Below are positions 43,052-55,124 of a stretch of DNA of 64,000 nt, in pieces. The notes beneath the pieces are model-generated. The model saw only the letters and a list, made by a program, of their open reading frames with translations, was not told the DNA's origin and did no database searches. The DNA is from Epiperipatus broadwayi. Lineage: Eukaryota; Onychophora; Udeonychophora; Euonychophora; Peripatidae. A program made the position numbers and the translations under genes. The stretch's first letter is position 1. The number at the start of each line of letters is the position of its first letter. The stretch spans positions 1,862,001 to 1,926,000 of the forward strand of contig JAQFVV010012446.1 of the NCBI GenBank assembly GCA_028023455.1, read 5' to 3'.

Positions 43052-45473
43052 GAATTAATTGAATATTATGAATTAAATTTTAGGATTTATTGTTGCTATA
43101 CCAATTATCTACTTTCCTTACAAAATAAATATATGTTATAGACTCTCCATAGATTATTCATATGTTAGAATAATTCTAGAAGTTTTGTGCATAAAAGTAT
43201 AGCATGTTTCAAATGTCTTGTACATATAGCTATAGATGCATTATGGTATAGCAAGTTCCAGTTATTTTGTGCATACAACTATAGCAAGTATATTGTACAT
43301 ATATATATATATATATGTAGCAAGTTTCAAATGTCTTCTATATATAAACACATTATTTTGTACATGTAGGTGTAGATGTCTTATTAAATATAAGTGTAAT
43401 TCCAAGACAATATATAATCTTGTTTATATTGAATGTTTCATATTGAAACAGTAAGATTCGTATTCGAATTTTAAGTTTCATCTTTTTCTGTCGTCTCTCA
43501 CTGACCGGTCTATCCCGCCCAAATTTAAACTTTTTGGTATCGAGTTGTGTGGGTGGCAATATTAAAAATGTATAAATATATGTAGAATTCAGCATGGACA
43601 CGCACACATTTCGATCTCAAATTAAAGGCAATAAATAGGGATAAATTATATTTCTTTTAGTTATATAATTTTGTATAATTTTAATCATTTATTTTGGATT
43701 ATAAAGTTCGTATTTATTGCTTTGTTTAAATTTCGTTTAATAATAATTCTAAAAAAATCTGATGTAATATTTAATTAAAAGTTAAAATAATCTTGATGTT
43801 CCCTTTTTGTCTTTGAAATTTAAAAGCATCGGTCAGTGATAGATAATAGATTAATTAAAGAAAAATTTCCCAAAATGTAATTAGTAAATGTAAAATGTAA
43901 ACAATAGAATGGCAGCTTTCTTTAATTAAAACCAACAAAATCCATTGATTATCCTCAGGGCAGATTAAGTAGAACCTAAAAATACCTTAACAAAAATGTG
44001 AAAGATCAAGATAAAAAAAGAGGCCATCTTAGACTTGCTGGAGACATTCACTTCAACTTTAGCTTTGCTCTCGATCACTGAGAGTCTCCAAAATATAAAA
44101 ATAATTTGTTCCTGCCAAGGTATGACCGAGTAAAGCACCTAGATTATTCTCCATCGGGAGATGGCCTATCGGATGCTGAACTTTCCATTGCCCGTCATAA
44201 ATTCACCATGAAGATCTGCCTGAAATAAATGAGAAAGCTGCTGCTGTGAAAGTAAATGAAATATCTAAATACAAGAAGGAATTGCCACTCGTGAACTTTT
44301 TGCTGCTAAACTAATGGAATCAGAAAACTTCTTATAAAACAGGTACCTGTCTGTGTTCAAACTCTAGAGTACTCTAATAATATGCTATAGCACTTCTTCA
44401 TATTACTTATCTAAATTATAAAATGTAAAAACTATCATTTGTATAACTAAAATTGAATAATTAATTTAATGTGTAAATTTCTCTAATAATCTAGCTTACC
44501 TCACTCTATCTTTCTTGGGTGCGTATTTCTCAAATCTACATTTTATCTATAGTTATTATTTAATTATTGCATGCTCATAATTGACTCAATTTTCAACGTT
44601 TAAATCTATGATCGCTTGGAACTATGAATGTGTGTCAAATTTTCATTAATATTCACTTTCATAACTAACTTAACTTTCATATAAATCGACACGCATTCAA
44701 TGCATCATTTATTGTAATGCAGGGGTCTACTACTTCGCAAATGGCTGACGTATTAGTTATAATAATTCCCAATTTATATATGTTTTGTATTTATTAAATC
44801 ATCATGAATAATTCCAGAAAATTACATTTCTTTGAGAGTCACCAACGTTCTTTAGTAAATGTTGATAATGTAGGGTCGAATTAGAAATCTATTTAAATCT
44901 TATCATAATCGTTTATACTTATACATGTGTTATGTTTTAAAGATGCGATGATCTATTCCGCCGTAAATATTCCGGATTCTTCAGGGTTGAAATTAACCCC
45001 AGTCGTCCTACACAAACGGACATAATAAATGCTCCCGTAGGATTTGACCTGTCATGTAGCCAACCGGCAAATTGCGACATGGACCGCTTGTCCCTGGTTA
45101 TGCTTATGTGGCACCTTACTTCGTCAGGCCGAAGCAGAGACCAGCCCGACAGTCTTATAAACTCATTCGCGGCATTGCAGTTTCAATATACTGCCATTCC
45201 ATATCGCCTTTCTAAAGCGTACCATGTGTTCCTTTACTTAATTTTATTATCCTATATATCACTCTGCCTCTGCATTATCTTCGTAATTCACTCTCAAATA
45301 AATGTTTGCCCTTAGTCATAAAATAAATATTTTAATTAAATAAATATATGTCCGCTGCTACTCTTAAATCTTACTTTAGACTCTTGCATTGCAAAGGTAT
45401 AAATTCCCCAAGGCATGCATTAGAAATACTTACTCGAGAATTTTAGGTAGCTAGATTCCGCCTTCAAATAAAT
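43052..45473. other. Mostly featureless; two short less A/T-rich blocks
   Basis: 44095-44220 has an open stretch reading PRYDRVKHLDYSPSGDGLSDAELSIARHKF, vaguely like the N-terminus of PIF/Harbinger transposases; too weak to call. 44990-45180 has higher G+C and a 78-codon frame without known motifs. The rest is A/T-rich. Confidence 0.4.
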
Positions 45474-45705
45474 GAATTCCTTTTGTAAACATTACAGTAT
45501 CAGAAATACCGTTACTGAGGTCCTCAAGATAAAATAAGGTCGAAACAAATAAATGTATTCCTTTTGTAAACATTACAGTATCGGAAATACCGCTACTGAA
45601 GTCCTCAATATAAAATAATGTATAAATAAATAAATGTATTCTTTAAAATATAATAGTATTGCAAATCCCGCTAATGATCCTTTGAATCCATAAAATATTA
45701 TTAGT
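45474..45705 (+). repeat. 81-bp tandem repeat, about three diverged units
   Basis: TCCTTTTGTAAACATTACAG at 45478 and 45559, followed by ACTGA(G/A)GTCCTCAA and AATAAATGTATTC. A third unit is weaker. Confidence 0.8.
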
Positions 45706-46099
45706 AAATGATTGTTTTATTAAAATGTATTAATAAATAATTTTAAACTATACGTCTGCAGTTACGTTTCATTTATTCGATACCCATTCTATATAATATT
45801 TCCTCGATTATGTAAATATGAATGTTTAATTAATATTAGTTTGATTATTGGCTAACTCGAGAATAAAATCATGAATCTCTTGCATATCCCTGACCACCGT
45901 GCCTAAGGAAATATTTACTAATGTCGCATCAGATGCGTTGTTTCGTGGATTGTATTGTGGAACCGATAAACTATGTTCGAACTCAGTAACACAGGTGGCT
46001 TCGCTACCTCGATGGTGCTGCTATTCTGTGTGGTGGTCGAATTCTGCACTATGTTTACGAATCACACGTTTTCTGACTGTTACAATATATATGTACAGA
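45706..46099. other. No recognised feature
   Basis: A 69-codon frame at 45899-46108 lies in slightly more G+C-rich sequence but resembles nothing I know. Confidence 0.4.
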
Positions 46100-46181
46100 G
46101 GGATTTGAACTCAGAAATCCTCCACTCTATCTCAAGCAACTGACACACATGATCACATACGTGTGAGAAAGATGTATGATC

Positions 46182-46225
46182 TCCAATATATGTATTTCAT
46201 GCAGAACCAGCACTTATCAGTTGGA
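46182..46225 (-). ncRNA. Hammerhead ribozyme-like motif, family B (best minus-strand copy)
   Basis: Minus strand: stem I TCCAA with TTGGA (five pairs), CTGATAA (G8 is A), stem II GTGC/GCAT, GAAAT (46194-46198), loop ACAT closed by A-T and T-A, then ATA as the cleavage triplet (46187-46189). Only G8 departs from the core. Confidence 0.7.
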
Positions 46226-46591
46226 CCAGATCACAATCTCCCACACATATATACAATTAGTGCTCAGTTTATATTAAGATAGCAATATCTCAAAATTATA
46301 TACTGCTAGGGAAATAAATTATATTTTAGTATAAGTTCATCCCATTCCTCTCCTTTTAATAAGAATATATAATATCCAATCATATGATGGGTTAGATTGA
46401 TGTAATGTCTATATTGATATGACTATAATATCAAATTCAATAAGGACTTTGAACATTCCATCTTCAGTTTTTCATTGAAATGGACATTGAATAATTGGAA
46501 GGGTGAGAAGATTGAAGCTTGTCCATTAAAGTTTGAGGAATCGCTATTTTAATATAAACCAAACACTAATTGCATATATGTGTAGGAGATT

Positions 46592-46629
46592 ATGATAAGT
46601 GCTGGTATTGCACGAAATATACATATTGG
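46592..46629 (+). ncRNA. Hammerhead motif, family B, 5' side damaged
   Basis: ATGATAA, stem II GTGC/GCAC with a seven-base loop, GAAAT, ATAC, ATA, TTGG. The stem I 5' strand and C3 are lost through a small deletion. Confidence 0.55.
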
Positions 46630-47215
46630 AAATCGCGTATCTTTTTTTTGCATGCGCATGGCCATGTTGTTTGAGATAGAGTAGAGGATGAATAGATTGA
46701 AAAATCCTGAGTTCAAATCCTTCTACTTAAATATAAGTATAGCAAATTTCAAATGTCAAGCAAGTATAGATCTTATATATTATAAGTATAGCATGTTTCT
46801 AATGTCTTTTATATATAAATACAGCTGTCTTATTTTGTTCTTTATAAGAGTAGCAACTTTTAAATATCTGATTTCTGGGGGGGGGGGCAAGCAAAAAAAG
46901 TTTAAACATACACACACAGATTCCAAATGAAAGAAGAATGATATTGGTTTGGGTTGATTTTCTTTTTATATACACTTGGCGTAGAGTTAAGGGACTGTAA
47001 CTCGTGTATTTTGGTAATCTGGTGATAATCCATATATACATTTATTTCTCCGATTTGAAAAGTTTTATTGCTTAAACAATGCACAATTTTAATTATATCT
47101 GAATTCTTTTCATTATAATTTTTACTTCCGCTTTAAAAATACGGTTACTATAGTTTTTGAATAAAACAAACGTGGATAAAAATTGATCAACAACGAAAAT
47201 ACTTTGATAAAAGTC

Positions 47216-47295
47216 CACTGCTCCAAGTGATTTGGTGCAGGGGCCGAATGGCACATTTTGAATCTCAAGGTTCGTGGATCAGGACCCTGCACCCC
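47216..47295 (+). other. tRNA-like / hairpin sequence
   Basis: GGTGCAGGG and CCCTGCACC pair as a 9-bp closing stem around AAGGTTCGTGGATC, which resembles a B box. It may be an old tRNA-derived repeat. A single copy in the window, so unresolved. Confidence 0.35.
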
Positions 47296-47384
47296 CAAGC
47301 AACAAACCATTCAATTACCTATTTATACAAATTCAGTAATTGTATAGTTTTTTTTTCCTGCCCTCTGAAACGATATAGCTTTAT

Positions 47385-47850
47385 TATTATTAAGGGTTAA
47401 CTTGAAATTAGCTATGTAAACATTCATGTGTATACATGTATGAAAACCTGATAAGAAAGTTTGAATGAACAAATCATTTATTTAACAAAGCGTGACAGCA
47501 AAATAAGATTTGTAGACTGCATTTATTATTTAATTAACATTTGGTTTAATTATTTAGGGATTATAAATTACATGGAAAAAGTTCACTAATTATAGACGCT
47601 TTTATCTTAACGCTGAAATGATATTCATAAGATATTCGCGACGTAGGTTCATAATTAAGGGGATTTAGTTATTAAATTATATATGTAAAATTTCAAGTGT
47701 ATACATGTGTAAAACCTGATAAAAGACTTTGAATGGACATATATTTTATTTAACAATGTGCTTTAACAAAACAACATTCATACACTGCGCTTATTATTTA
47801 ATTAAAATTTTGCTCAATTATTTAGGGAGTTAAAAATTACATGGGAGATA
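47385..47850 (+). repeat. 268-bp diverged tandem duplication
   Basis: Shared ordered words: CATGTGTATACATGT / AGTGTATACATGTG, AAAACCTGATAA, ATTATTTAATTA (47525 and 47793), ATTATTTAGGGA, AAATTACATGG. Non-coding. Confidence 0.75.
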
Positions 47851-48599
47851 TTAAAAACACTTCATTGTATTTATAAAGAGTAATTAACACACGTGACGTT
47901 GAAATTTAAAAGGTATCTAATTAAAAAAAATCAATAAACTTGAAAAGAATAATTTATTATGAAAATTAAAACACAATTGATGGTGATTAATTCGACAATG
48001 TTAATTAAACTGTTAATACATAAATTAAAATTAAAAATGAAAAAAGACAGTAAAATAAATAATAGTAAAACAAAAAGAAGTAACAATAACGAAATCAGAT
48101 AAAAACTTACAAAAACATCTGCAGACGTTCTAATTATAACTGAAACGAATAAACTGGTAAGAATGAGAAAGTTAATTAAAAACAAAATACGAAAGTGGCA
48201 GATAAAGTAACTACCAATGATATTTGAGGAGAATTAAAATCTGCAGCAAAAACAAAAATGGAAATGGGGAGGGGAGGAGATTCTGAAAAAAGCAACATTT
48301 ATCTACTTTATTATATATATTTTTAAGAAAGATAAATTTATTCATGACATAACTTTTGATTACATTGTTTGTGATGACATTTTCTCTGATTACATGGAGT
48401 TATCCTATATATTGACAGTACAATCTCTGAACTATAGAATTGGAGACTTCCGAGGTGTTTACTCATCGTTCACGATGGTGCATTGAGACCAGGTGTCACA
48501 TTGAGGCGTCAATAGTCTGTCCCTGTCTCAGAGCTGTATTGTATACACTGCAAGGATCATTAGTGATCTGCTTAATGAATGATATTTCTGCATTTCCCT
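47851..48599. other. No recognised feature
   Basis: A/T-rich except 48430-48600. The frames of 84 codons (minus) and 71 codons (plus) lack known motifs. Confidence 0.45.
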
Positions 48600-48712
48600 A
48601 TTCCAATCTCATGAAAGATAGGGACTGGTTTCTATCCACTTTTAACACCTCGTGAAGGGATATAATCATCATAAACATATGTCCAAAAACATGTGAAAAA
48701 GATATATGATTC

Positions 48713-48761
48713 CCAAGATGCATATTTTAAATGGAACCAAGCACTCATCAATTGCCCAGAT
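48713..48761 (-). ncRNA. Decayed hammerhead motif, family B, unit 1
   Basis: Minus strand: GCAA, TTGATGA, disrupted stem II, AAAAT, ATGC, ATC, TTGG. Recognisable by alignment with 8931-8972, but not functional. Confidence 0.5.
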
Positions 48762-49053
48762 CACAATCCCATATATCATTGTTCTTTATTAGATACTCAA
48801 TTACTACAGTTTAATTGATGAGTCAAACTTACTGCCCTCATAACTTTGACACAGACCACTTATTGGAAGTATATTAATAATTTTTATTAGTCATTCATTA
48901 GACTAAAGATTATTCACTTAATGAATAATATTTTTGTAGTATAATTTTCACTACCCCACTCTCAAGCATGCTAGGGATTGGTTTCTTAACACCTTGTGGA
49001 GGAGTCTAATTATAAACATATGACCAAAGACATGTGAAAAGGTTGTATGATCC

Positions 49054-49095
49054 CCAAGATGTACATTCTGCACTAAACCAGCATTCATCAGTTGG
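49054..49095 (-). ncRNA. Decayed hammerhead motif, family B, unit 2
   Basis: Minus strand: CCAA, CTGATGA (exact), a stem II that has lost pairs, AGAAT instead of GAAAT, GTAC, ATC, TTGG. Confidence 0.55.
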
Positions 49096-49157
49096 CCCCA
49101 ATCACAATTTCTTTACACATTTTTATTGATTTATGAAAAGCTTGGAATCGATTGTGT

Positions 49158-49740
49158 TTAGGTTTGTGCTGGTGGCATGGAGTTATACTTATATGGTGGA
49201 CTATTTCCTTCATCTAACATTAAATATCAAATGTTCTTTATTTATATTTTCCAATTATATTCAACTATTAGTAATAGAACGTAGGTCAATGTATAACAAT
49301 GTTTCGAGTGGTATTATTCTTTTCTCTTCTATAGCCGTTGCTGGACTGATAAGTGACACTACTAACCTGGGAATCAAACCTGGACCTTTAGATTATTGAA
49401 TATTAAATTTTGAAGTAACACTCTAACTAACTAGACTTTTGGCAGAATAGCTCAATTTATTACAGCATTACCTTAAAATTCAATATTCAAGAATCTAAAA
49501 GTCCAAGTTTGATTCCCGTGCTAGTAGCATTAATCGTCAGGCTGGCAACACCTGAAGAAAAGGGACAAGTAATACCATTTGAAACAATGTGTTATATACT
49601 AAGCTGTGTGTGTGTGTGTGTGTGTTTGTACTAACAGCTGAATGTAATTGGAATATTTGAATAAAGTTTAAAAATTTTTGACTTTCGATATTTAATGTCA
49701 GATTGTAAAAATAGTTGAACATATCATTACAACTTGGGAT
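49158..49740. mobile_element. PLE-2 inverted 3' ends, copy c
   Basis: Head-to-head tRNA-like modules (49366-49440 minus, 49441-49525 plus) meet near 49440. Outside them are hammerhead-like hairpins (CTGAAGA...GAAAC, plus strand near 49548-49585) and A/T-rich tails with ATTCAACTATTAGTAATA / ACTAACAGCTGAATGTAATT. A TG microsatellite lies at 49602-49625. No coding remnant. Confidence 0.75.
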
Positions 49741-50199
49741 CAATTGTTTTGGAGATTTATTTATTCAGCCGTTAAAGTACAAATTACAATTCTGTATTAA
49801 TATCTAAATAAAAAAATCTAAAATGGTGAATTGCAAGTTCAGGTAATTGTATAAATTATGAAGTTGATATGAACTTAAAAACATCAAAACAGCTGGAAAA
49901 TTAACTACTAAAACAGCTTTAAAGAGTGAAAAAAAGAAATGAACCAAGGTTAAAAAAATAATTAGATAATAAATAGAGTTTATTGTGGGTTATAAAGTGA
50001 AGGGAGGGAATATTTAATTTGGCTAACAGGACTGACCATGCACAGTACTTCTGATTTCATTTAAGAAGAAGCCATTTTACATTACACTGTTGTATTACTT
50101 AGCAGAAAGTAGAAAGATCATGTTATCACTGTACTATTCAATTACATTCATTTTTTAAAAAATAGGTCATCTTGAAATGATTACAGTGGGAAAAGCAAG
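49741..50199. other. No recognised feature
   Basis: A/T-rich; nothing coding. Confidence 0.45.
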
Positions 50200-50925
50200 G
50201 GTACTTATGTAGAATCCCCGCCTGAAGTTTGCCAGGTATTTTATTTTAAATTATCCATTTTCAGGGGCTTCCAACACATGGTATAAACAATATGGCTGAC
50301 TATAAGTTGTTGTATTCAATATTTACTTTTTTTTCCATTTATTAAAATGATAAAGAAACACAAAAGTCCAAAGGGTTGTAATGAAAAAAGTTTTTTAATG
50401 TAAATGCAGTAAAGAAAAAAAAACAATTAAGCAAACTATAACAAACGTAGTTATTTATAACATCGAACAGACATTGCTATTCAGGAGGCACTATCCCATA
50501 ATTTTAAAAATATTCCACTGCAACTTGCTTTGTCAAGAGTACAAATTTTAATCATATTTGCCAAAATGATAGGGCAAAAAAGGGATGTTAAAAAAACATG
50601 ATAATTTTACTTAATGAATGTTATAAAATCATGATAAATTTTAGCGATGTATTAACTGTTCACCACATGTTAAGTGTTCATCATGTGTTAGCATTTTGAC
50701 ATTATGTTGTGAATGGAATTCATTTTAAAATGTATTCAAATTTTTTAAAATTAACATTCAACTTAAAATACATTTGTTAATATTTTTTAAGAAGTTAACA
50801 AGCTATACATGTTCAACAAAATAATTCTGAGAAAAAAAAAGGTAAAGAAATACTTCGACCCTGAAAATGGATGATTTAAGGTAAAACATTTGGTAAGCTT
50901 CTGGCAGGGATTCTGCATAAGCACC
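50200..50925. mobile_element. Merlin-type internal-deletion element (copy M1)
   Basis: 726 bp with inverted ends of about 65 bp: GGTACTTATGTAGAATCCC...ATCCATTTTCAGGG and its partner CCCTGAAAATGGAT...GGGATTCTGCATAAGCACC. Near 50460-50560 the minus strand reads LTKQVAVEYF and NYGIVPPE, matching the N-terminal frame of copy M2. Confidence 0.75.
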
Positions 50926-52075
50926 AAAACATGATACCAGTATGGAAATTATACTAACGTAAAAATAACAAAAAACTCAACAACTTCAAAACAAACTGAA
51001 TTATAATGATTTAAATATTTTATTCTAAAGAAATATATTAAATTAAATACTATTATTATTATTAAATGATATCATCTCAACATCAACTCCTAAAAATCAC
51101 ACGAATAGCATTTCTACAAAATGATTTATCATTAATTTGTTTTTCACAGCAGTAATGAAGTTCAATACTATTTCACTAGGGGTTGTTCAATTTTTTTTGA
51201 ACCACCAACTTTTCTGAATATTTTACACTTTTTCTAATAAGTTAATAAGAAATTGATCAGGTTAGTTTTAACCACTCTCCCATAGCACAAATAACCAGTT
51301 GACATTGTTCCATTTTAATTATAATTTCAACAACCATTTATATTTCAAACTATATTGATCAAATAACTATTTATTTAGTTTTTGTTTTCTTTTGAATAAT
51401 AGAACAATAACATATAAAGTTTTATTAAAGAAACATTTTTATTTAATTTGAGGAGCAATATACTAAATAAAACCAAATATTTTTTTTTCAAGTACAATTT
51501 GGGTTGTTATATTTGACTTGAAATCAAAGCATAGGACATCCAAAAATTAATTAATTAACATTAGCGATTGAATTAATTAATTTAATTAATCAACAGTAGT
51601 GATTGAATTAATTAATTTATGGATCTCTCACACTTTTAATTCAAATTAAATATAATAATCCAAAATGTGGTTGAAGGAAAAATACTTTTTGGTTTTTAAT
51701 GCATTTCTCCTTGAATTTAATAAAAACATTTCTTAAATAAATTTTTATATGTATTATTTTTTACTCTTTGAATATTTCACAATCGGCTTTTTGTAATAAT
51801 TCAAATTTAAAAACTGAGAATAGAAATAATGAAGCTATAAATAAAATTGGGACACATCCAATATCATTTACAAGATTTTTTTATTTACTGGGACAGTAAT
51901 TTAAAAAAAAAAAGCAAATTTTAGTTAAACAATCAAGAGAAATTAAGATTTCATCCTTCATTTCTTTTAATTAATTGTAAACTTATTTTTGTGAATTGGT
52001 CATGAAATTCAATGAAAACATGTTTAAAAAAACAAACTGCCATCTATTGTGCATTGCAGAAAACTTATTAAATTG

Positions 52076-52775
52076 GGTACTTACATATCGTTCCTTTGCT
52101 CTCTTTGCTGGGCATTTTTTGGTAATTATCCATTTTCAGGAGCATCGTGTTATAAATAATGTCTGTTGTTTTTTTAACGATGATTATAAAAACACAATAA
52201 ATTACACAAAACTCCAAACAATTGTAATTAAATAAAATTTAATATAACTGCAATAAATAAAATAAAAACATGATGAAAGACTACTCGCCTTGAACATGTT
52301 TTGAAATTACACCACCTCCGTTCACAATGTTTCATATCATGCTCATTAGCACACACTTTTTGCACAGGCACTATTCTGTAATTTTGAAAATACTTCACTG
52401 CATCATCTTCTGTCATTGATAGATCCCCAAATTTTAATCATTGTTGCAAAAGGTTAGAAAAAATAATTAACCAACAGCTTGAACAATATTGCGGTAAACA
52501 AAAAAAAAATCACAATATGTTAACAGTTTGTACGTTATAATATTCCAAAAAAACTCATTAAATGTTGTGAATGGCATTTATAGAAAAATATATATTATTT
52601 TTTAACATTAACAATAAGTTATATTTTATTTCTTAATATTTTTTAAACTTAACAAGTAACACGTTTAATAAAATAATTCTGAGAGGGAAAAAACAATCAA
52701 ATACTTCAATGTCCCTGAAAATGGATAATTAACCAAAAAATTCTCATCAAAGAGAGTGAATGATATGTAAGTACC
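52076..52775. mobile_element. Merlin-type internal-deletion element (copy M2)
   Basis: 700 bp, ends GGTACTTACATAT..ATTATCCATTTTCAGG and CCTGAAAATGGATAATTA..ATATGTAAGTACC. Flanks ATTAAATTG / ATAAATTTA may be a mutated 9-bp target duplication. It carries a piece of a transposase N-terminus on the minus strand and nothing else. Confidence 0.8.
52228..52416 (-). pseudogene. Merlin/ISXO2-like transposase N-terminal fragment
   Basis: The 62-residue frame starts TEDDAVKYFQNYRIVPVQKVCANEHDMK and continues RRWCNFKTCSRR. The pattern (acidic)AxxFxQxxxIVPxxxxC(x)nHxM...RWxCxxxxCR is the zinc-ribbon start of IS1016/Merlin-family transposases. The catalytic part is absent, so this is a deletion derivative. 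Confidence 0.65.
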
Positions 52776-53199
52776 ATAAATTTATATCAAGGTGGTTTGA
52801 AATTTGGCCGAATAATACTGTTAGACTGGATAAATGACTGGACAATTCTGAAATATTACATTGTCATCCATAAATGTACGTTAAAAGTCTGTTACAAGAT
52901 TATAGCTAAATAAACAAACAAAAAAATAATTAAGTTTAAATAATAAAAAAGAATGATGATGATGAATTAGTTAGTTTAAGTTAATCTCAGAAGTCTAGTA
53001 AGTTAATTTTAAAACAGGTTATGAAAATTTTGTAAGAGAAAAACAATGGTTATGCATGTTAAATAAATATTTACTTATAACTTTATAATTATCATTATAC
53101 TTGAATCACCATGATTTAGGATAGTGAAGACTCTAAGGCCCAATGTCTATGGACCAGGACTAAAACTCCACTTCCATTGCTCCAACTTTTTATGAACTC

Positions 53200-53560
53200 C
53201 TAAACATCACATGATCACCATCTCTTATACTAGCACATAATTGTTATTAAACAAGGCAAAACTCTCCATACAGTAGTTCCAACCTGTGCTAACCAGAGTA
53301 ATCAATGGATGTGCATAAAATCCCTATCTAGTGCCTACTCATCCAATGTTCCCAGACTAGTTTCTGGCTTGTGGCCTTCGTCAGATCCAAGGCTCCTCAC
53401 TGATGAAGGCCACAGGCCAGAAACTAGTCTGAGAATATTGGTTGAGTAGGCACTAGATAGGGATTTTATGCGCAAGCCTTCTGGCATCCATTGATTTCTC
53501 TGGTTGGCACAGGGTGGCACTACTGTATGAAGAGTTTTGCCTTGTTTCTTATGAACTCCT
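53200..53560. repeat. Family A palindrome (A8)
   Basis: Left arm, minus sense: AACATCACATGATCACC, CTCTCCATACAGTAG, ending inside the hammerhead at CTGACGA. Right arm, plus sense: full hammerhead to GAAGAGTTTTGCC. The arms meet at 53384-53390. The 79-codon minus frame is a palindrome artefact. Confidence 0.85.
53394..53435 (+). ncRNA. Hammerhead ribozyme-like motif, family A
   Basis: TCCTCA, CTGATGA (53400-53406), stem II GGCC/GGCC with loop ACA, GAAAC (53420-53424), TA, GTC (53427-53429), TGAGAA. The core is complete; stem I has one extra mismatch. Confidence 0.7.
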
Positions 53561-53862
53561 GAGTTATAAACCATTTGAGTATTTATTTATTATTATACTT
53601 TACAATTAATATTTGTTTCCTTCTATCATTAAGAGATTACAGTTTAATTAAACTTTTTAAATATAATTACCAATGTAGAATTATCTGATCATCCAAACAT
53701 TAAATAACTGGAAATACCTCATTCATGATATAACTTTTAGAGGAGAATTAGGTTATTGACATGAAAACATTATAGGATTACAAAATATAATTCTAAAACC
53801 ATATACCAAGTGTTAATAATAAATATTTCCAGATGAATAAAATATGTAAACATACTCTCTTT

Positions 53863-53974
53863 TTTTCCATGTGTCATAGCATCGGCCGGGACGCGAACCC
53901 ACAACCATCTGCAACCAACTACTTGCTTGCATGGCGGCTGCGATACCTCTCGGCTAACAACGCAAGACTAAACA
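53863..53974 (-). mobile_element. SINE with class-II-tRNA-like head (copy 4), 16-bp target duplication
   Basis: Minus strand: GCGTTGTTAGCCGAGAGGTA A-box region, GGGTTCGCGTCCC B box, GCTATGACACATGG and an A-run. TAAACATACTCTCTTT is repeated exactly at 53847-53862 and 53975-53990. This proves an insertion by LINE-type retrotransposition. Confidence 0.95.
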
Positions 53975-54307
53975 TAAACATACTCTCTTTATGGTTAGCA
54001 CAATCATCTTAACAAAGTATAAAGATACTCAAAAGAAATAACAAAGAATGGTTTAATGCATACTTATACTCCCTCAATTTTTTACCCAGGAATATCATGA
54101 TCAAAACTTGGCCATCTACAAACTTTTTCAGTTGTGTAAAATCATAGCTTGAACTTTTACTGAGATTAATATTCCACAAAAGCATGGATTCTGAAAGTAA
54201 TTATAGATTAGTTAAGCAATTACCCATATGAATTGCTGTATTCTTTCTGTTTGACTGCACTCATGGTTTCATCATAATTTTTCTTTATATATATATGCCA
54301 ATATTTA

Positions 54308-54450
54308 AAATATTCAAGTCACACTAAGTGTTATGTTGTTCAGCAACGCCCTCTGTGAATAAATATAAAGTCTGAACTTTAAACAGCATATTATTCTCAG
54401 AGGGCGTTGCTGAAAAAATATAACGTTTAGCAAAGTGATTTGAATATTTT
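54308..54450. repeat. Palindromic MITE-like element
   Basis: AATATTCAAGTCAC..TTCAGCAACGCCCTCTG is inverted relative to CAGAGGGCGTTGCTGAA..GTGATTTGAATATT around a 40-bp centre. No coding sequence. Confidence 0.75.
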
Positions 54451-55124
54451 GTATTTTTAGCTGGCGATGTTCACTGGGATGTGTCAATATTTGTATATAA
54501 TATCAAAATAAATTAGATAATAATCGCAGTTCATTGTGTGCTCGGGATTTTATAAAAAATTCGATCACTGGAAGTGAGAGCTGAGTTGCGATCTACGGAT
54601 CTTGAGCTCCAAAACCAACCCACGCAGGACATTAAATAGATGGAATGTGATTACATAGAATAAAGCAGTGATTGATGTTTTATTTTTTTTTTGTTTTCTT
54701 AAAGATAAAAGAAATGCGCATATTAAATAAATTGTAGATAATTATTTTGTAAAATTATTCACAATCTTTTCCTTTCATATCATTCAATCCACAATTCAAC
54801 TTTGAATGACAAAAGGCGGTGGGGGCATTTCCTTCTTTCGTTCGTTGGCAAACTAAACTTTTGTTAATTACTAACTTAATTAATCAGATGACATACAATA
54901 TTTTTTTCATTTAAATTTTATTACTAATAAATGTTTAATAAAACTGTTTCTGCTGCATTACGATCATTCAAACAAGATTCATTTTAATACTTTAATGACA
55001 GTAATAAAAATACTTTTTTTTTTTTTAAAGAAATTTTTTTTTTTGTTTACATATATATTTTTTTAAAATTAAAATGTAATCTTAATTCGATAATTTTTAA
55101 AAACACTTTAATCAATTACTTTAA
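54451..55124. other. No recognised feature
   Basis: A/T-rich with long T runs near 55010-55070. 54560-54630 is less A/T-rich but unrecognised. Confidence 0.45.

Larger units (their letters stand above)
46100..46700. repeat. Family B palindrome with two hammerhead motifs
   Basis: The left arm (about 46100-46300) is minus sense and the right arm (about 46480-46700) plus sense. The ends GGATTTGAACTCAG..ATCCTCxACTCTATCTCAA and TTGAGATAGAGTAGAGGAT..CTGAGTTCAAATCC are inverted. Same subfamily as 36900-37080. Confidence 0.8.
48610..49125 (-). repeat. Family B tandem partial dimer, 341-bp period
   Basis: CCCAAGAT begins at 48712 and 49053. Between them the whole unit can be read: CAATTACTACAGTTTAATTGATG, ACTTTGACACAGACCACTTA, TTATTAGTCATTCATTAGAC, CACTACCCCACTCTCAA. 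One hammerhead position per unit. Confidence 0.85.
51560..52925 (+). repeat. Older direct repeat, copy 1, split by Merlin copy M2
   Basis: Ordered matches with 59130-59955: TTGAATTAATTAATTTAT, TCTCACAC/TTCACACxTTTATTTT, AAATTAAGATTTCAT(C/T)CTTC, TTCAATGAAA(A/G)CAT, GCCATCTA, then after M2 ATACTGTTAGACTGGA / ACACTGTTAGATTGAA and TTACAAGATTATAGC / TTACGAGATTTGACC. The second copy gives the empty site of M2. Confidence 0.7.

Noticed and set aside
44095-44220. PIF/Harbinger-like transposase N-terminus
   Set aside because: Only about 30 residues with vague similarity; no catalytic motif or inverted ends found.
45079-45315. 78-codon frame in a G+C-richer patch as a host exon
   Set aside because: No known motif and no support beyond composition. 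I could not decide between exon and old repeat.
53335-53574. 79-codon frame similar to the one at 3130-3369
   Set aside because: The apparent protein conservation reflects the shared family A palindrome, with no coding signature.
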